A DNA stretch of 64,000 nucleotides from Chrysogorgia sp. JL179-B06 (GCA_035772405.1 JAYKKM010000375.1:3244001-3308000), one strand, 5' to 3'. Positions 48,804 to 60,837 are shown, numbered from the stretch's first letter. Notes: generated by a model not told the origin, from the letters alone. Translations and numbers: made by a program.

Positions 48804-49049
48804 GACCAGAACTCAGATGGTAGTACTAGTACTAGTTGTGTACTAGTTCGTACATGCGGCATACGTACTGCTAATTCAGCATTCTCGATATGTCTGTATA
48901 TCTTTATTAGAATATCGTACGAGCTACTTCCTGCTTCATTTTCTTAAAAATAGTTGCTCGCTCCAGTCTTTATTTAGAATTTTACGCTTCAAAAAAGGCA
49001 ATTTAACCAGTGTGCAGGCATTGAACATTATAAATCAACTCGAAATAAA

Positions 49050-49425
49050 TCAACCAATTGTGCTTTCTGCGTTTCCAAATATCGTTTCCTGTACAAAAAC
49101 TGACATAATTGAGAATACGAGGAACAACAATGTCGAGACTTTGTTCCAGGTTACCACAATTCCCGCAACACGGAATCCTGTCTCCATGGAAACGTTCTGC
49201 AAGTACGAGATGTATTTTTCAAACTGGAACTTCGGTCGGTGTTTAACAGCTTGAAACATACCGACAGCCTTTGCGGTGTTTTTCCAGATTCCTCTCAGCC
49301 TTTCTTTTCTTCCTAATACCGGCAGCGTCGGCATCTGCCGCTGTGTCGTCGGCATTTCTTCGCAATCGTCGTCATCGTCGGACTCCGGTCGTTCCACCCA
49401 GGCTTTGACAACGTCTTGAACGTAA
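49050..49425 (-). CDS. Receptor-like gene, terminal exon (TM7)
   Basis: Begins after TTCACAG with one base that completes the previous Ser codon, then [15 protein letters not shown], the acidic run and a Lys/Arg-rich loop. The last helix ends about 12 residues before the stop at 49052-49050. The acidic-then-basic loop before TM7 would face the cytoplasm in a GR-like topology. Confidence 0.7.
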
Positions 49426-52400
49426 CTGTGAACAAAGGAGTTTCATAAGTTGTGACAAGAGATCTGATAATTTAGCTCAAATACCGAGGTATTTACGCCC
49501 CAATAAATTTTTTTGGCAAGAAGTGCCCTTTTGGACTATGGAATGAGCGTAGTTATGAATCTGTTGAAATTCCGTCGATTGCATCAAAGGATGAACAATG
49601 ATCTGTCTGTCTCCGTCTGTCTGTCTGTCCGTCTGTCTGTCTGTCTCCGTCTGTATGTCTGTCTCCGTCTGTCTGTCTGTCTGTCTCCGTCTGTCTGTCT
49701 GTCTCCGTCTGTCTGTCTCCGTCTGTCTGTCTGTCTGTCTGTCTGTCTGTGTCTGTCCGTCCGTCTGTCTGTGTCCGTCTGTCTGTCTGTGTCCGTCCGT
49801 CTGTCTGTCTGTGTCCGTCCGTCTGTCTGTGTCCGTCCGTCCGTCTGTCTGTGTCCGTCTGTCTGTCTGCGTCCGTCCGTCTGTCTGTCTGCGTCCGTCT
49901 GTCTGTATGTCTGTCTGCGTCCGTCCGTCTGTCCGTCCGTCCGTCTGTCTGTCCGTCCGTCCGTCCGTCCGTCCGTCCGTCCGTCTGTCCGTCTATGATG
50001 TACGAGCAGTATTCAGGCTTGGACCTTCAACCGAACCAAAGTTATACTGCCTTGAAATCGACAAAGTCAGCCAGTTGCCTGCTGTTTAGTTAGTTTTAAC
50101 TTAAAATAAATATTTTTCAAATTAAAATTAAACAGGAGCTTACCTCTGATATTCCTTGGTTACGGACGCTGCTAATATCATAGGGTAGATGGCTGTAAGA
50201 AGCGGCACCAAAGCGTGAAAGATGTAGGTCATTTGTCGTTTATGGTAAAGAAATGCGTACGCACCAAGTGCAAATGATGAGACACTGTGTATGATAAGGG
50301 ACGTCGATGTTATCTGAAACATTAAGATGACGATGATATAAATCACATAACATGTCATTTTGCTTTATGTTGAGTGAATATATTCAATAGTTACTGTATC
50401 AATGAACTGTCTTAAAAGGTGGTGGCGGGTTTAATTGTAATAGGGAGTGCGCCGCTGAAAACAATGGCTGATAACAATAGCAAAACAATGAATTCATCAA
50501 ATAATTTCGCAACGCAACCAGGTGACAAATCAAACATAGTTTGACGCTACTCTGGCTTTAAAAAGTTTTTTGAACGTAACTTAAAAGTTACTGTCCATGA
50601 CCCAACGTTTCGACACTCTAGTCTATAGTGTCTTCATCAGGAGTGATCGTTGTAAAGTTAGGATCCCTATTTATACCCTCATAGAAACGATGATGACGTT
50701 ATTTATTAACGAGATGCAAATAAGCTTCTGGTAATAAACCACCGTCATCGAATGCATACAGACACACAGACGAACAAATCGGTTGGTGTTCATCAGTGGC
50801 AGCTGTCTACAAAAGGTGACACTGGGTTGTTTAGTTTTCTAATGTTTTTCTTAGTATCCTTGCTGTTCCAAGTAGCGTCGTTTTTTGGATTTGATCAATC
50901 TACACCTTGATTCCAATCTTTTCTATCCACTGTTCAAACTTTTTACTCACAGCTCCTAGAGCTCCAACTACAACTGGAATTACTTCTACCTTCCTCGTCG
51001 ACCACAGTCGTCTAACCTCTCGCTTCAATTCATCATATTTCTCTATCTTTTCTCCTTCCTTCTTTCCGACTCTGTTTTCTCCTGGGATAGCAATATCGAT
51101 TATCATGCTATCTATCCTATCTATCCATGCTATCTATCATATCTTATTTGTCTACTACGATTATATCTGGTCTTCTACATTCTAGCATATAATGGTCACA
51201 CTGGATCATAAAATCCCTATAAGCATCTTTATCTACCACAAGAAAGTTAAGAAACCAATAAAAAAATTATATTATTGAGATTTAATATTAAATAAAAGGT
51301 GTGATCTTTTTCTTTTGTTCCATGTAATGACAATAATGGGTGTTTTATCAGTATTTAAAAACGAGAGAAAAGTTATTGATGTACGACACCCAAGGTCAAG
51401 TGTTGTTATTGTTTTCGATTGTTTGGAAACCCAGGTGAAACACAAAACACCAGTTATGTATAATGGGTGTAAATTCCAAATTACAGTCTGTAGCTTGTAA
51501 ATTCACTAGGTTCATATACACGCGGCTTTTTATGTACATGTAGTTTTTGTTTACCGACGAAACCTATTAATTAGGTGTCAATTTAAGTGTTTATAGAATA
51601 ACTGAACAGAACAGAAAATGAAACAAAATTATCATTAAGCCACTTCTTGAATTTCTCCCACTTTTTTGTCAACTTGAACTTTGTCTGGTGGAGCTATGTC
51701 GTTGCTTCGGGTTTTACTGCCACACAAAATGAGTTAGCACAACCTATAATTTCTTGGAATAACTTTATTAGCATTAACCCGACTCCGATGGATTTGGATT
51801 ATTAATATGTAAATTTGCTTTCCTTTAGATGCGGCCAGCAGCCCGCGCTTCTTGGCCCGCAGCCCGCAAAATGACCTGCGGCCCGCAAAATAGCTTGACC
51901 CTATTTTAATAACTGACGTTTCGTCACTAGACAAGTAATTGTTTACAGTGATAGATTAAAGTCTTTGTGAATTAAGTTTTAGTTATTTAAATGAACTTCG
52001 AAAATAACGAAGAATTGTAATTTAGAGCTCTTTCATATCTCGCGTCTTGAGATACAGATAGAATTTTGTGATATGCAAATAATGAGGGTATACCTTTGAG
52101 ATTATTAGACAAAATCACTTGAAACTTTGCAGATTACGATACTTCATGAAACTTAACATCGTTACACCAAAATAGCAATGCCAAATTAATTACTCGGGCT
52201 ATTGTGGTAGCACGACTCTTAAATTCGGCTTCATTATTTTTATTTTTATTTTGGGGGTTCCACAAAATTGCGAAATAATATTTCCCGTCAGCCTTTTGCG
52301 AACCGTGAGGCATGTCGTCCTTTCTTTTCGACAGCTTTTCGTCGAGTTGTTCTCTGACTCTGTTTGTAGATTTTGAAAGTGTGTTGATCGTTATACGCTC

Positions 52401-54412
52401 ACCATGCTTACAAGTGCACACGCTGATCTGGTAGACCTATACTAAAAGTGACGAGCGATTTCGAAACGGGTTGGTCAACGACCTCAAATTCAGGTCAACA
52501 GGCTTTGTTGATATTACCTGAAGTCTGAAGACATGTATGTTATGTACTTGGACTCGGTAATACCAAAATATAAGTGTGGGTGACGCACATGTGTGTAACG
52601 CACACCAGCACTATAATGTGCGTTACGGACCATACGGCTATGCTTCCTAGCTATTATCATTAAGAAATAACAACCCAGAACAAGTCCTCCATCTTACCAT
52701 ACAAGCTGATGAACCTTTACTCACAAATCTTGCTCTTTCGTTGAACGTGAGAACAGCTTCACGAAGTGTTAACGAAGCTTCTTTATTTAGAAGGCAAGAT
52801 CTTACATACGCTGAGAGAAAAAGAGAAAGGGCTGAGTTTTGTATGCTATCTCACCATGCAAATATCATGGCTGCAGTTACCACCGTATGATGCTGAAAAA
52901 AATACGAGCCCCTATGACTACACTCTCTCGCTTTTGCGTTTAACAAATATGTCAAATACTCGCTCTATTTCGTCCTCAATGACTTCATTTGTGTGTGTGT
53001 ATGCGATATTAATAATGAGGTTATGTAACCTGTCTTATCCCATTGTACTTCGCAAGTCTTCGTTCGTCTTAACTGACTCATACGCGAATGAACACTCAAA
53101 CACTCGTACTTCCAAACAATTTATAGTAAAAATAGTTCAACATATGAATTTTGTTTAAACATTAACTCTTTCCCTACGGGCGCAGTTAAAATGGGTCACT
53201 GAAGACCCGCAAAGTCGTCAATCGAAAAACACGGCACACGGTAACGCAAGATTAAAAATTGAAATTCGACAAGCGCCAGGAACATGAAATCCACGCACAC
53301 GCCAAGTTTGATTTGATTTCATAAACAACTCTGCGATTGGTGGCATTTTGAGTTTTCAAGATGCTACGCGGGCGTGCAAGATGGCCTTTTCTGGAAAAAT
53401 GTAAATTTTTCAACCTGATTTATGATAATTAATGCTAATTTTTATTAACATAATGTGTTTTGTTCGGGAAATTTAAAAGAACAAGTAAAAGCCGGTTTAT
53501 TGGGCTTCCAGAAAATGTATAGCTTTCGCAACAGTTATGGTTATTTCAAGAGATATCAATAGAACAACGTGGTCGTTCAATTTTTGATGTTTTTCAGCCG
53601 TAAGGAAAGAGTTAAACGGCGATAATGCTCAACAATTGGCCTAAATTGCCCGACAAAAGTACCTAAATTTATTTTTAAATTTTGCATTGGGGGGGGGGGG
53701 TCAATTCCTATCCCTATGTATTCATGGTATAACGAGTCATCCCCTCTCAGATGCGGGCTTCCCCCGCCCGCTGACTCGAGCCGACAAATTCCATACAGTG
53801 GCGTCATCTGTCTTGTGTCTGTGCTGAGGGGGTCTGATCTTCTCAGGCTACTCTTCGTACATCCCAAAAGAAAGATCTGGCTAATAGGTTGGTAATAATG
53901 ACGTAATGGTTTGGTGTAAGAGTGGGCCATCTGATTGGTTAACCCTAATCGTAAACTTATCTTATTAGGATTCCTAACTCTCAGGTGGTTAGCATTAGGA
54001 TGAAACTCTAGACGGAGGCTAGGATAAGGTTTAGGATTAGGGTTCGGATTAGCAATTAGGATTAAGGTTAACTAAAGTTAGTCAATCAGATTGCTCACTC
54101 TTACACCAAACCATTACGTCATTATTACCAACCTATTGGCCAGATCTCATAAACAAAGCATGACGTCATACCTTTATAATCTTGTACTGAGAAGAGTATT
54201 AACGCAGAAATGAATACGAGGACACTCCAGAAGACAACGTAGACAAATATAACATGAAACTGGCTAAACAACTGAAGGAAACTAAGAATAGCCGCAAACC
54301 ACGTGGGTACAACTTTAACAACGTGTAGATCGGTTAAGTCGTCGTAATATGAACAGAACCAATTTAATGACGTCAGAACAATCGATATCAATGGCGTCCC
54401 GATCAAAAGTTT
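49050..54412 (-). CDS. Gustatory-receptor-like multi-TM protein (three exons found, incomplete)
   Basis: Exons 54412-54172, 50313-50144 and 49425-49050 have proper acceptors and donors. The first gives two or three membrane helices ([38 protein letters not shown]). The second gives two more ([36 protein letters not shown]). The last gives an acidic loop ([10 protein letters not shown]), the run [19 protein letters not shown] and a final helix ending SIMSVFVQE, with a stop shortly after. The TM5-TM6-loop-TM7 layout, the GF.V.G..VTW spacing and the C-terminal S....VQ resemble the insect gustatory/odorant receptor fold (7tm_7 type) and its marine-invertebrate GRL relatives. The first exon ends in phase 1 and the next starts in phase 0, so at least one exon in between is missing, as is the start. 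A weak 7TM-like protein of another family is the main alternative. Confidence 0.6.
49602..49996. repeat. TCTG/TCCG tetranucleotide array
   Basis: About 395 bp of CTGT and CCGT tetramers; CCGT units become more frequent toward the right end, suggesting successive expansion of variants. Open in all plus frames as Ser-Val-Cys-Leu repeats, which I do not accept as protein. It lies in the last intron of the receptor-like gene. Confidence 0.95.
50144..50313 (-). CDS. Receptor-like gene, penultimate exon (TM5-TM6)
   Basis: Acceptor TTTCAG before [11 protein letters not shown]; donor AG|GTAAGC after VTKEYQ. 56 codons plus two bases, joining in frame to the terminal exon. Two clear hydrophobic helices separated by YHKRQ. 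Confidence 0.72.
50590..50660. repeat. GTTTCGA..CATCAGG module, copy 1
   Basis: CAACGTTTCGACACTC, an ACTATAGAC-like centre and GTCTTCATCAGGAG. Related modules occur at 55110-55150 and 56205-56330. It may be the end of a dispersed repeat. Confidence 0.45.
50830..51240 (-). pseudogene. LINE C-terminal fragment
   Basis: The minus strand carries [11 protein letters not shown], then after an inserted run of GATA-like repeats [20 protein letters not shown] and [19 protein letters not shown], a stop, and [16 protein letters not shown]. This is the C-terminal region of a non-LTR retrotransposon polyprotein (IPVVIGALG motif). An in-frame stop and the tetranucleotide insertion show it is dead. It lies within an intron of the receptor-like gene. 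Confidence 0.8.
51241..53160. other. Intron-like sequence, no confirmed exon
   Basis: A minus-strand open stretch at 52421-52134 contains the charged helix [15 protein letters not shown]. Its position fits the missing exon of the receptor-like gene, but I found no acceptor and donor with matching phase. At 52560-52640 there are inverted GTGCGTTAC / GTAACGCAC words. Confidence 0.3.
53166..53611. mobile_element. TTAA-flanked MITE, family 4 (copy b)
   Basis: 446 bp between perfect TTAA at 53162-53165 and 53612-53615. Ends CTCTTTCCCTACGGG and CCGTAAGGAAAGAG. The interior is nearly the same as 34212-34657 in the same orientation. Non-coding, although the internal ATAA/TTAT-rich arms are long. Confidence 0.9.
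53873..54147. mobile_element. Short inverted-repeat element with TTAGGG-like core
   Basis: Ends AGATCTGGCTAATAGGTTGG and inverse. Arms of about 65 bp include ACGTAATGGTTTGGTGTAAG. The centre carries degenerate TTAGGATTAGGGTTCGG repeats. It ends 25 bp beyond the 54172 exon. Confidence 0.75.
54172..54412 (-). CDS. Receptor-like gene, upstream exon
   Basis: Acceptor TCTCTTGCAG before [11 protein letters not shown]; donor GTATGA after VQDYK. 80 codons plus one base. Contains hydrophobic helices flanking [12 protein letters not shown]. Its phase does not match the 50313 exon, so it either joins through an unseen exon or belongs to a neighbouring gene. A small inverted-repeat element ends about 25 bp past its donor. 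Confidence 0.55.
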
Positions 54413-55993
54413 CTGCAAGAGAAAAAATACACATTATGTTAACTTTTTGCCAGTGGTGTCGCGAACCCACTTTGATCGAGTACGGGGGGTGTCCAGTTAA
54501 ATTTGACCGAAATTGTACTTTTTTAATAACACTTCCTGAAATTTATTACAAGGAAAAATAAATTGTAACATTCTTCACACACCATTTTTTATTCTGGCAG
54601 ATCAATTGTCAACTAAAGAAGCTGGAATATTACAAAAAGTTCTATTAATTTGTTTAATAGAATTGAACACAATGTTCACTAAAAAAGCTTTTAATTATTT
54701 ATTAAAGTGAGATGTTTATGAAATTAATGTAGAGTACAGTGATATAACAAATGTGTAAAATATTTTGGCCATTTACTGTTTTCGAACTGTTTAGTAGGTA
54801 TAATATCTGCACTCTACCATACAGCAAAATATTATTAAAGTTTATGATTGTTTAATTAATAAAACATGTTTCTGTTATTGATGTTCTGTATTTCATAACC
54901 AAAATGCAAGTTGTCTAATAACCCAAGACCAAGTGCTAAAATACTACAATACCCATCGGTAGTGTAGCACCATGCCCGTGTATATATATGCAGTCAATGC
55001 ATCATAAACAATGGGACAAGAAATATAAAAAGTAGAGTGCTACGTAGACAGTGTTTTTGATATATAGCAAAGTGAAAAGGTTGTAAACTGCCAAGATTTT
55101 TAGTGACGAAATACTGACGTTTCGAGCGGAGCCCTTCATCAGGCTAAGACGAGATGAAATAAAATAAATAGGGCTTATATATATGCCAAAAGGGTGTCAC
55201 AAGTAGAAAGTAGCCAATCAAATGCACGGGAGATAAACAAACTAATAATGAGATTCGAAAAGTTAAATAAAATTTGCTATTTTATTCGATCAACAAACGG
55301 ACTGAGGGGAGGTTCATCCATGTTTGTTATTTGTCAGTTTTTAATGGTTAATATATCCGCACAAGTCCACCAATTTATGTGTAAAGTAATGATTTTCCTT
55401 CACCTGAAATCATTTTAGCAATCACTTCCAACGATCGAATGTATTTGAAACATTAATTGTTTCCAGTTCTTTGCTACGATAATAATTACGCCCCATCGAA
55501 GACGCATGTACGCATTGCGTACCTATTTTTTACGTGCATTCAAACTTCACAGCTGTAATAAGTTCACTTTTATTCTATTATAAGAATACAGTATTTAATG
55601 AAGAACAAGATGTCTCCCACTGATCTCGAAATAAAGCAGGGGCGGATAATAGTCATCCCTTTCCACATTATAATTGTACGCATCGATTCGGAAACTGGTT
55701 GAATTTCAATATCAATATCATTTCTACATTCTTCCCTTTTCTGATTTCTTGTTTTGAATATGTCACGCAAACATCGTTGAAAATGTGATTCTAGATCTCG
55801 AAAATATCAAAATTTTCTGGATCTAGATCGTTGCGGTTCGCCACGAACGTACACCATCCGATCTGTAAATTCCTCAAAAAAACGGACGTTGCCATCACGG
55901 AGGCGAGCGGAAACGTTTCCGTATCAACTTGATAAACTCATTTCGTGACTGAGCCATCCTCTTAGCTTGATACACTTGATACTCCAAGCAGCT
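54413..55993. other. Non-coding stretch with a GTTTCGAGC module
   Basis: Upstream exons of the receptor-like gene should lie here on the minus strand but none was recognised. A module with ACTGACGTTTCGAGCGGAGC and CCTTCATCAGGC lies at 55110-55150. Otherwise A/T-rich. Confidence 0.35.
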
Positions 55994-57222
55994 CAGCGAC
56001 GCAATTTTCCCTTTCGTAAACGGTCGTTACCATCCCGAAGCGACGTCGTTACCATCCCAGCTCTCATAGAATGTTTGGGTAAGCGGAGTGAAATTCCTCG
56101 TGGTCCCAAGGTTCCCGCACACTTTATTTCGCGACTCCTCGTGTTCTGTCATAATATATTTCTATATGGCGAGTTCTTTGTAAAGTTCTTTGTAAATAGT
56201 GTGTAAGTTGTCTAACGTTTCGAGCGAAGGCCCTTCGTCAGAGAGTGAAACGTAAAGTGAAATAATAACTGAGTGAAGGGCCTTCGAAACGTTGGACAAC
56301 TTACACACTATTTCGGCAGTTCACCAACCTTTTTATACATTTTGATTTGTATTTCTACACTATTTAAGAAATAGAAAACATTTTCCGTGTTTACATACAG
56401 TTACATAAACACGAGTGGAAGTTTGGGAGAACGAGAAATCATAGTGGGAACACGAGCCCGTAGGGCGAGTGTTTCCACGCGATTTCGAGTTCTCCCAAAC
56501 TTCCACGAGTGTTTATATAACGTATGGAACACGGATAAAAATGTTTTCTATTTCTTTTATAAAATAACCCGTAGAAAGCGAATAAAATGTACAAATATCT
56601 TTTTTTTATCAACACGTAAATTCTCCTTACTGCGTATGATGGCGCCGTGATGTCTAATTGATGGCGTATGATGGCTAATTGATGGCGTATGATGGCTAAT
56701 TGATGGCGTATCACGATGGCGTAATCCATCCATGTTATATAGCCTGATATAAACACGGTAACTGACCAATCACAGCGTGCGTAAGACACGACTTATTTTA
56801 TAAACCTACGCAGCACAACACGTTTTATTTGTCGGTCGACAAATATATTTTGTCAGTCCACAAATATATTTTGAAACCTCGCAGCATACGTTGTTGCGAT
56901 TGATATTTCGAAATCCCAAATAACGTCGTTTGCCTTTTGGAAAGTATTCTATACGTTGTGACTATCGATCACAAAATCAAATTGACAGTTTGCGATGTAT
57001 AATTTCTTCTGCATGAACGCTCTCTCCTGTATACTAAATACTAAATATTTACATATTTTGAATTTCACGACGAACATGTCACCGCACGAAACAAAGTATG
57101 CGGGAACCTTGGGACCACGAGGAATTTCATTCCCCTTACCCAACATTCTATGAGAGATGAGATGGTAACGACGCTTCGGGATGGTAACGACCGTTTACGA
57201 AAGGGAAAATTGCCTCGGCGAC
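55994..57222. mobile_element. Large foldback element with inner hairpins
   Basis: The outer arms share GGTCGTTACCATCCCGAAGC, AATTCCTCGTGGTCCCAAGG and TTCCCGCA, inverted at 57070-57215. Inside are a hairpin of GTTTCGAGCGAAGGCCCTTC / GAAGGGCCTTCGAAACG (56205-56330), a second hairpin of AAACACGAGTGGAAGTTTGG (56398-56525) and three tandem GATGGCTAATTGATGGCGTAT copies (56645-56710). No coding. Confidence 0.68.
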
Positions 57223-57550
57223 CTTAATCCAGGGATCACGATAGTACCTTCTTTCCGGCTTAGCAAACAGTAATATTTTCGTAAGTGCTGTGTTTTCTGC
57301 ACGACAGATGTGACCAAGAACACCAGAAGTAGCAAGTGTTGCTTGCTTTACAATTATAGGTACCGTATGCCCCTGTAAGCATACAAGGTTCGTCAAAATG
57401 CCTCATTCCGTAACTAGAGAATGTGGTGAAGTCTCCCCCCTTGAAAAAAAATCCTGTATCTGCCCCTTTAAAGACTAGATCGAGCAACTATTCAGAAAAT
57501 GAAGCTGCGGAAGTAGCTCGTGGCGGCCATCTTGTTGGGACTACGTTATA

Positions 57551-58375
57551 TGCACTGACCTCTGTATATAACTGGACTGCTTAGTCCCATTACCAATCAC
57601 TTACAGAAAGTGACGTAAAAAGGATGACTACTGGTCATTGGATTGTTAGCGAAAGTTTGTCCAACGACCAATCAAATTTGTTTTATACGATATGGCATCA
57701 GCTGGGGTCCTTTTTCCGTGTCGTGATACGAACGGCATTTTCCTACTTCAAAAACGAGACTGGACAAAAAAACCTTCAAACAAACTGTAGGAGATGTTCT
57801 TTATGACCAGAAAACTTTCCACTAATTGGTTGTCAACACTCGGAGGACGTATGAAATTATTTTCGGTTGTATCACATTTAATCTCTTTTATCCTTGTGTG
57901 AAATATAAAGTGCGAACTTGTTGCTTTTGTTCTTGAATGTTGTTTATCTATAGAAACTTTTTACAGAAAAGAGAATGCTGAATATAGATATTGGATACGT
58001 GTTTACTTTTTTTAAAAGTAAGCTGGCCGAAGAGCGGCTGTCAGACTGAAGCATGATAAGCATCACCCATCAAATTATATCAGGAATTGCAAATTTCAAA
58101 CTCGTTTATTTTGTATTGATAATGTCAAATGCCATCTGGTAAAAAAACGTTGCTTTAAAAACCACCTTAAAAACAGAAAACGAGAAAAATTGTAGTGTAT
58201 ATTTGTATTTAATTTTTCAAAGTAAAAACATTTGCCGCAAAACAATTCGCCAACAGACTGTTGTAAATACAGGTCAGTTGTCACTAGCATGAGAAAATAG
58301 ACTACAGCTGACGCCATTGTTTTTACGACACTTTTTGTGCTGAGACGCAGCAGTCCAGTTATATATATATATATA
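57551..58375. mobile_element. Insertion with CTGGACTGC ends
   Basis: Starts near TATATAACTGGACTGC and ends with GCAGTCCAGTTATATAT, so short inverted ends with an AT-rich flank. It separates two pieces of the surrounding foldback element. No recognisable protein. Confidence 0.5.
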
Positions 58376-58546
58376 TTATATATGGTTATATGGTTTTACT
58401 ATAGGAGACAGAGACTATCTGTCTCGCTAAAATTAATTAGTTATCCAAGGTTTTCCCATAATATAGAACACAAACTACGGCTCCATAATAGTAACTATGA
58501 AGCCGGAATTAGCGCGTGGCGGCCATATTGGAGTGATCACGTATTT

Positions 58547-59545
58547 CCTTTTGCTTGTCACTTTCAAGATGTTCATTTATATTACAATAGACGCCTATTT
58601 AAAGAAAAACAACGCGTGCAACGCCGATCCATTAGTTAAAATTAATTATTGTTTTAGATCTAAATGTTTTTGACAAAACAGCTTACCATATAGCCTACAC
58701 GCTGGCTGATGGACCCAGCTGGGTATACTAAAGATACTAGCTAGGAGTAATCAAAGATTATGTAATTGCGTTCGACGCATGTGGTCCAGTAAATGGCGAA
58801 CGAAGATCGGTAATTATGCTGTAACGAATTATGAAAAGAAATAAAGCTAATAAATATATAACAGCGTCTTAATTGAAGGAGACACTGTAACCTCAATGTT
58901 TTTGACAACGGTGACATCCTGAATGATTTCCGTACGTTATTTTAGTATTAGGAGAGTATATTTCCCGTTCGTTTGTTCGATTTGAAAGTTGACCGCCAGA
59001 TACCTGTAAATCGTTCAATTCAGAAATATTACAATCGTGAAGTTCGATTTGGCAAAAGTTTCATAACTTCGCGAGGCTTGCACGTTTCGAGTAAATGTTG
59101 TTCGAATTGGATGTATGGTGTTCAAATGATCAGATTGAATTTTGACATTATAAACGCGCCATATGATTACCATATGACATGTTATTTATTACAAGGCTAT
59201 GTGATCGACTTTATACGTGGTTCATATTCTACATTCTATTTATTTGATCCTCCATGCTATAGAAAATTCCTAGCATCATTCTGCTGGCATGCCTAATCCT
59301 GAACACCTCTACAGGCAACTTCGTATCCACTGACATCGTCTCAGCACATTTAGCACTTTTAAACGTTGACGACTCCTCCTACCTCAAGAGTGTCGATTGC
59401 CCAAGGAGCTAGAGCTCAATTGCTTTTCACCTGCAAGTGTTTTTTTCCTTTGACTACAAGTATTTCTTAATACTGAAGCGTAATATTCCTAATCCTTCAT
59501 CCAGCTTCATTACAATGAGAAGCTATCGAAACTATGACCATGCAC
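58547..59545. other. Insertion-like stretch, no assigned gene
   Basis: The first 85 bp (TCAAGATGTTCATTTATATT, CAATAGACGCC, GAAAAACAACGCGTGCAACG) repeat at 62550-62635. A 107-codon ORF at 58973-59296 has Cys and aromatic residues but no family resemblance, signal peptide or clear start context. I do not call it a gene. Confidence 0.35.
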
Positions 59546-59815
59546 GGTGGTCACTCCAATATGGCCGCCACTCACTAATCCTGGCTTCGTAGTTACTGTA
59601 ATCGAGCCATAGTTTGTGTTCTAAATTATGGGAAAACCTTCGACAACTGATCCATTTTAGCATCTTAAAAGATCAGAGACAGATAGTCTACGTCACCTAG
59701 TAAGACTATATAACGTGGTCGTTTCAAGATGGCCGCCGCGAAATATTCCCAACTTCATTTTTTCGCAGCATCCAAACAATAGTTGCTCGATCCAGTCTTT
59801 ATTTAGAGATCAGTA

Positions 59816-60837
59816 GTGCGCATATTTGTTACGTCTAACCCAACCAACTGATGTTAACGAACAGTTGCATCTCGTTGATATAATATTTTTTGATCCGTTC
59901 TTGATAGACATGCTCCATTAAAGGAATTGAAAATAAAGAATCGCTCAACCCCTTTGTTGATCGTGGAATAAGAGAGGCCATGGAAGCCAGAGATCTATTC
60001 CACCGCCATTTCTACCGAACCCGTATAGCGCCTTTGAACTGAGATAATTATAAACGTACGGTATGTCTATAGCAAATCTGCTACACAAGTACTTAACTGC
60101 CTCGAAATGATTTTAATAATTTGATCTACCTCAGCTTTTCAGTACAAGATACAGAATACTGCCGTTTTCAAACTTTTTATCTATTAAAAGTTTTGTTTTA
60201 ACGGCGTTTTTCTCTCATTTTTTATATTTATTTGAAAGATGCTAAGGATCGGTCATTGTTTATGGTCGGGGTGGGCGACGAAGAGAAATAGATTTAGTGC
60301 TGAAAAAAAATTTTACCCAACCAAATTAAGATCACTAGAAATTTAACCGTCCCAACCATTTATGCGTAAAGAAAAATTTTTACCCAACCCAAGAAGAAAA
60401 AAGTTAGATAAAGCCCAATTCCCGGAATATCGTCGATACAAGTTTTAATAACAAACTCAAATCGATATACAGAATGCAGATCCTACTGTAACTTTCAGAT
60501 TATTATCTCCCTATACAGAGCAGGAATACAAGGAAAACAAGCAGAGGAATACAATAACAAAAGCTAATGTACAATGATGACTAAGGAGAACGGATGACGA
60601 GCTTCCAATTTTAAATGATGAACTCTTATTTTTTTAATGTAAATCGTCATGAAAATTTTGCTACCCAACCTTTCAGAGAAGTGAATTTTTTACCCAACCA
60701 TTTAGGTCTTAGAATTTTCAGTTACCCAAGAGGTAAAATGCCCTGGGTACGAGGTTGGACCCCTGACCAACATAAGAGATTGGATCGAGCAACACATTGT
60801 TCAGTGCGTTAATATACACAATGTTGTAGTGAATGTG
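59816..60837. other. Non-coding stretch
   Basis: Holds repeated TTACCCAACC words (60300-60725) and a CCCTGGGTACGAGGTTG transposon-end motif at 60741. No gene supported. Confidence 0.4.

Larger units (their letters stand above)
57469..59815. mobile_element. Foldback MITE family 6, copy split by two insertions
   Basis: Three pieces match the near-intact 44166-44725 copy in order. 57469-57550 carries GATCGAGCAACTATTCAG and GGCGGCCATCTTGTTGGGAC. 58376-58546 carries GGAGACAGAGACTATCTGTC and the CAAACTACGGCTCCATAA arm. 59546-59815 is the inverse arm ending TGCTCGATCCAGTCTTTATT. Unrelated sequence fills 57551-58375 and 58547-59545. Confidence 0.6.

Noticed and set aside
49513..50093. Overlapping Ser-Val-Cys-Leu repeat ORFs
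   Set aside because: TCTG/TCCG tetranucleotide array inside an intron of the receptor-like gene.
52134..52421. Minus-strand ORF with a charged helix as the missing receptor exon
   Set aside because: Position is attractive, but I found no acceptor and donor whose phases join the 54172 and 50313 borders. Kept only as a note.
58973..59296. 107-codon ORF with several Cys and aromatic residues
   Set aside because: No family resemblance, no signal peptide or splice context, and it lies in an insertion between foldback arms.
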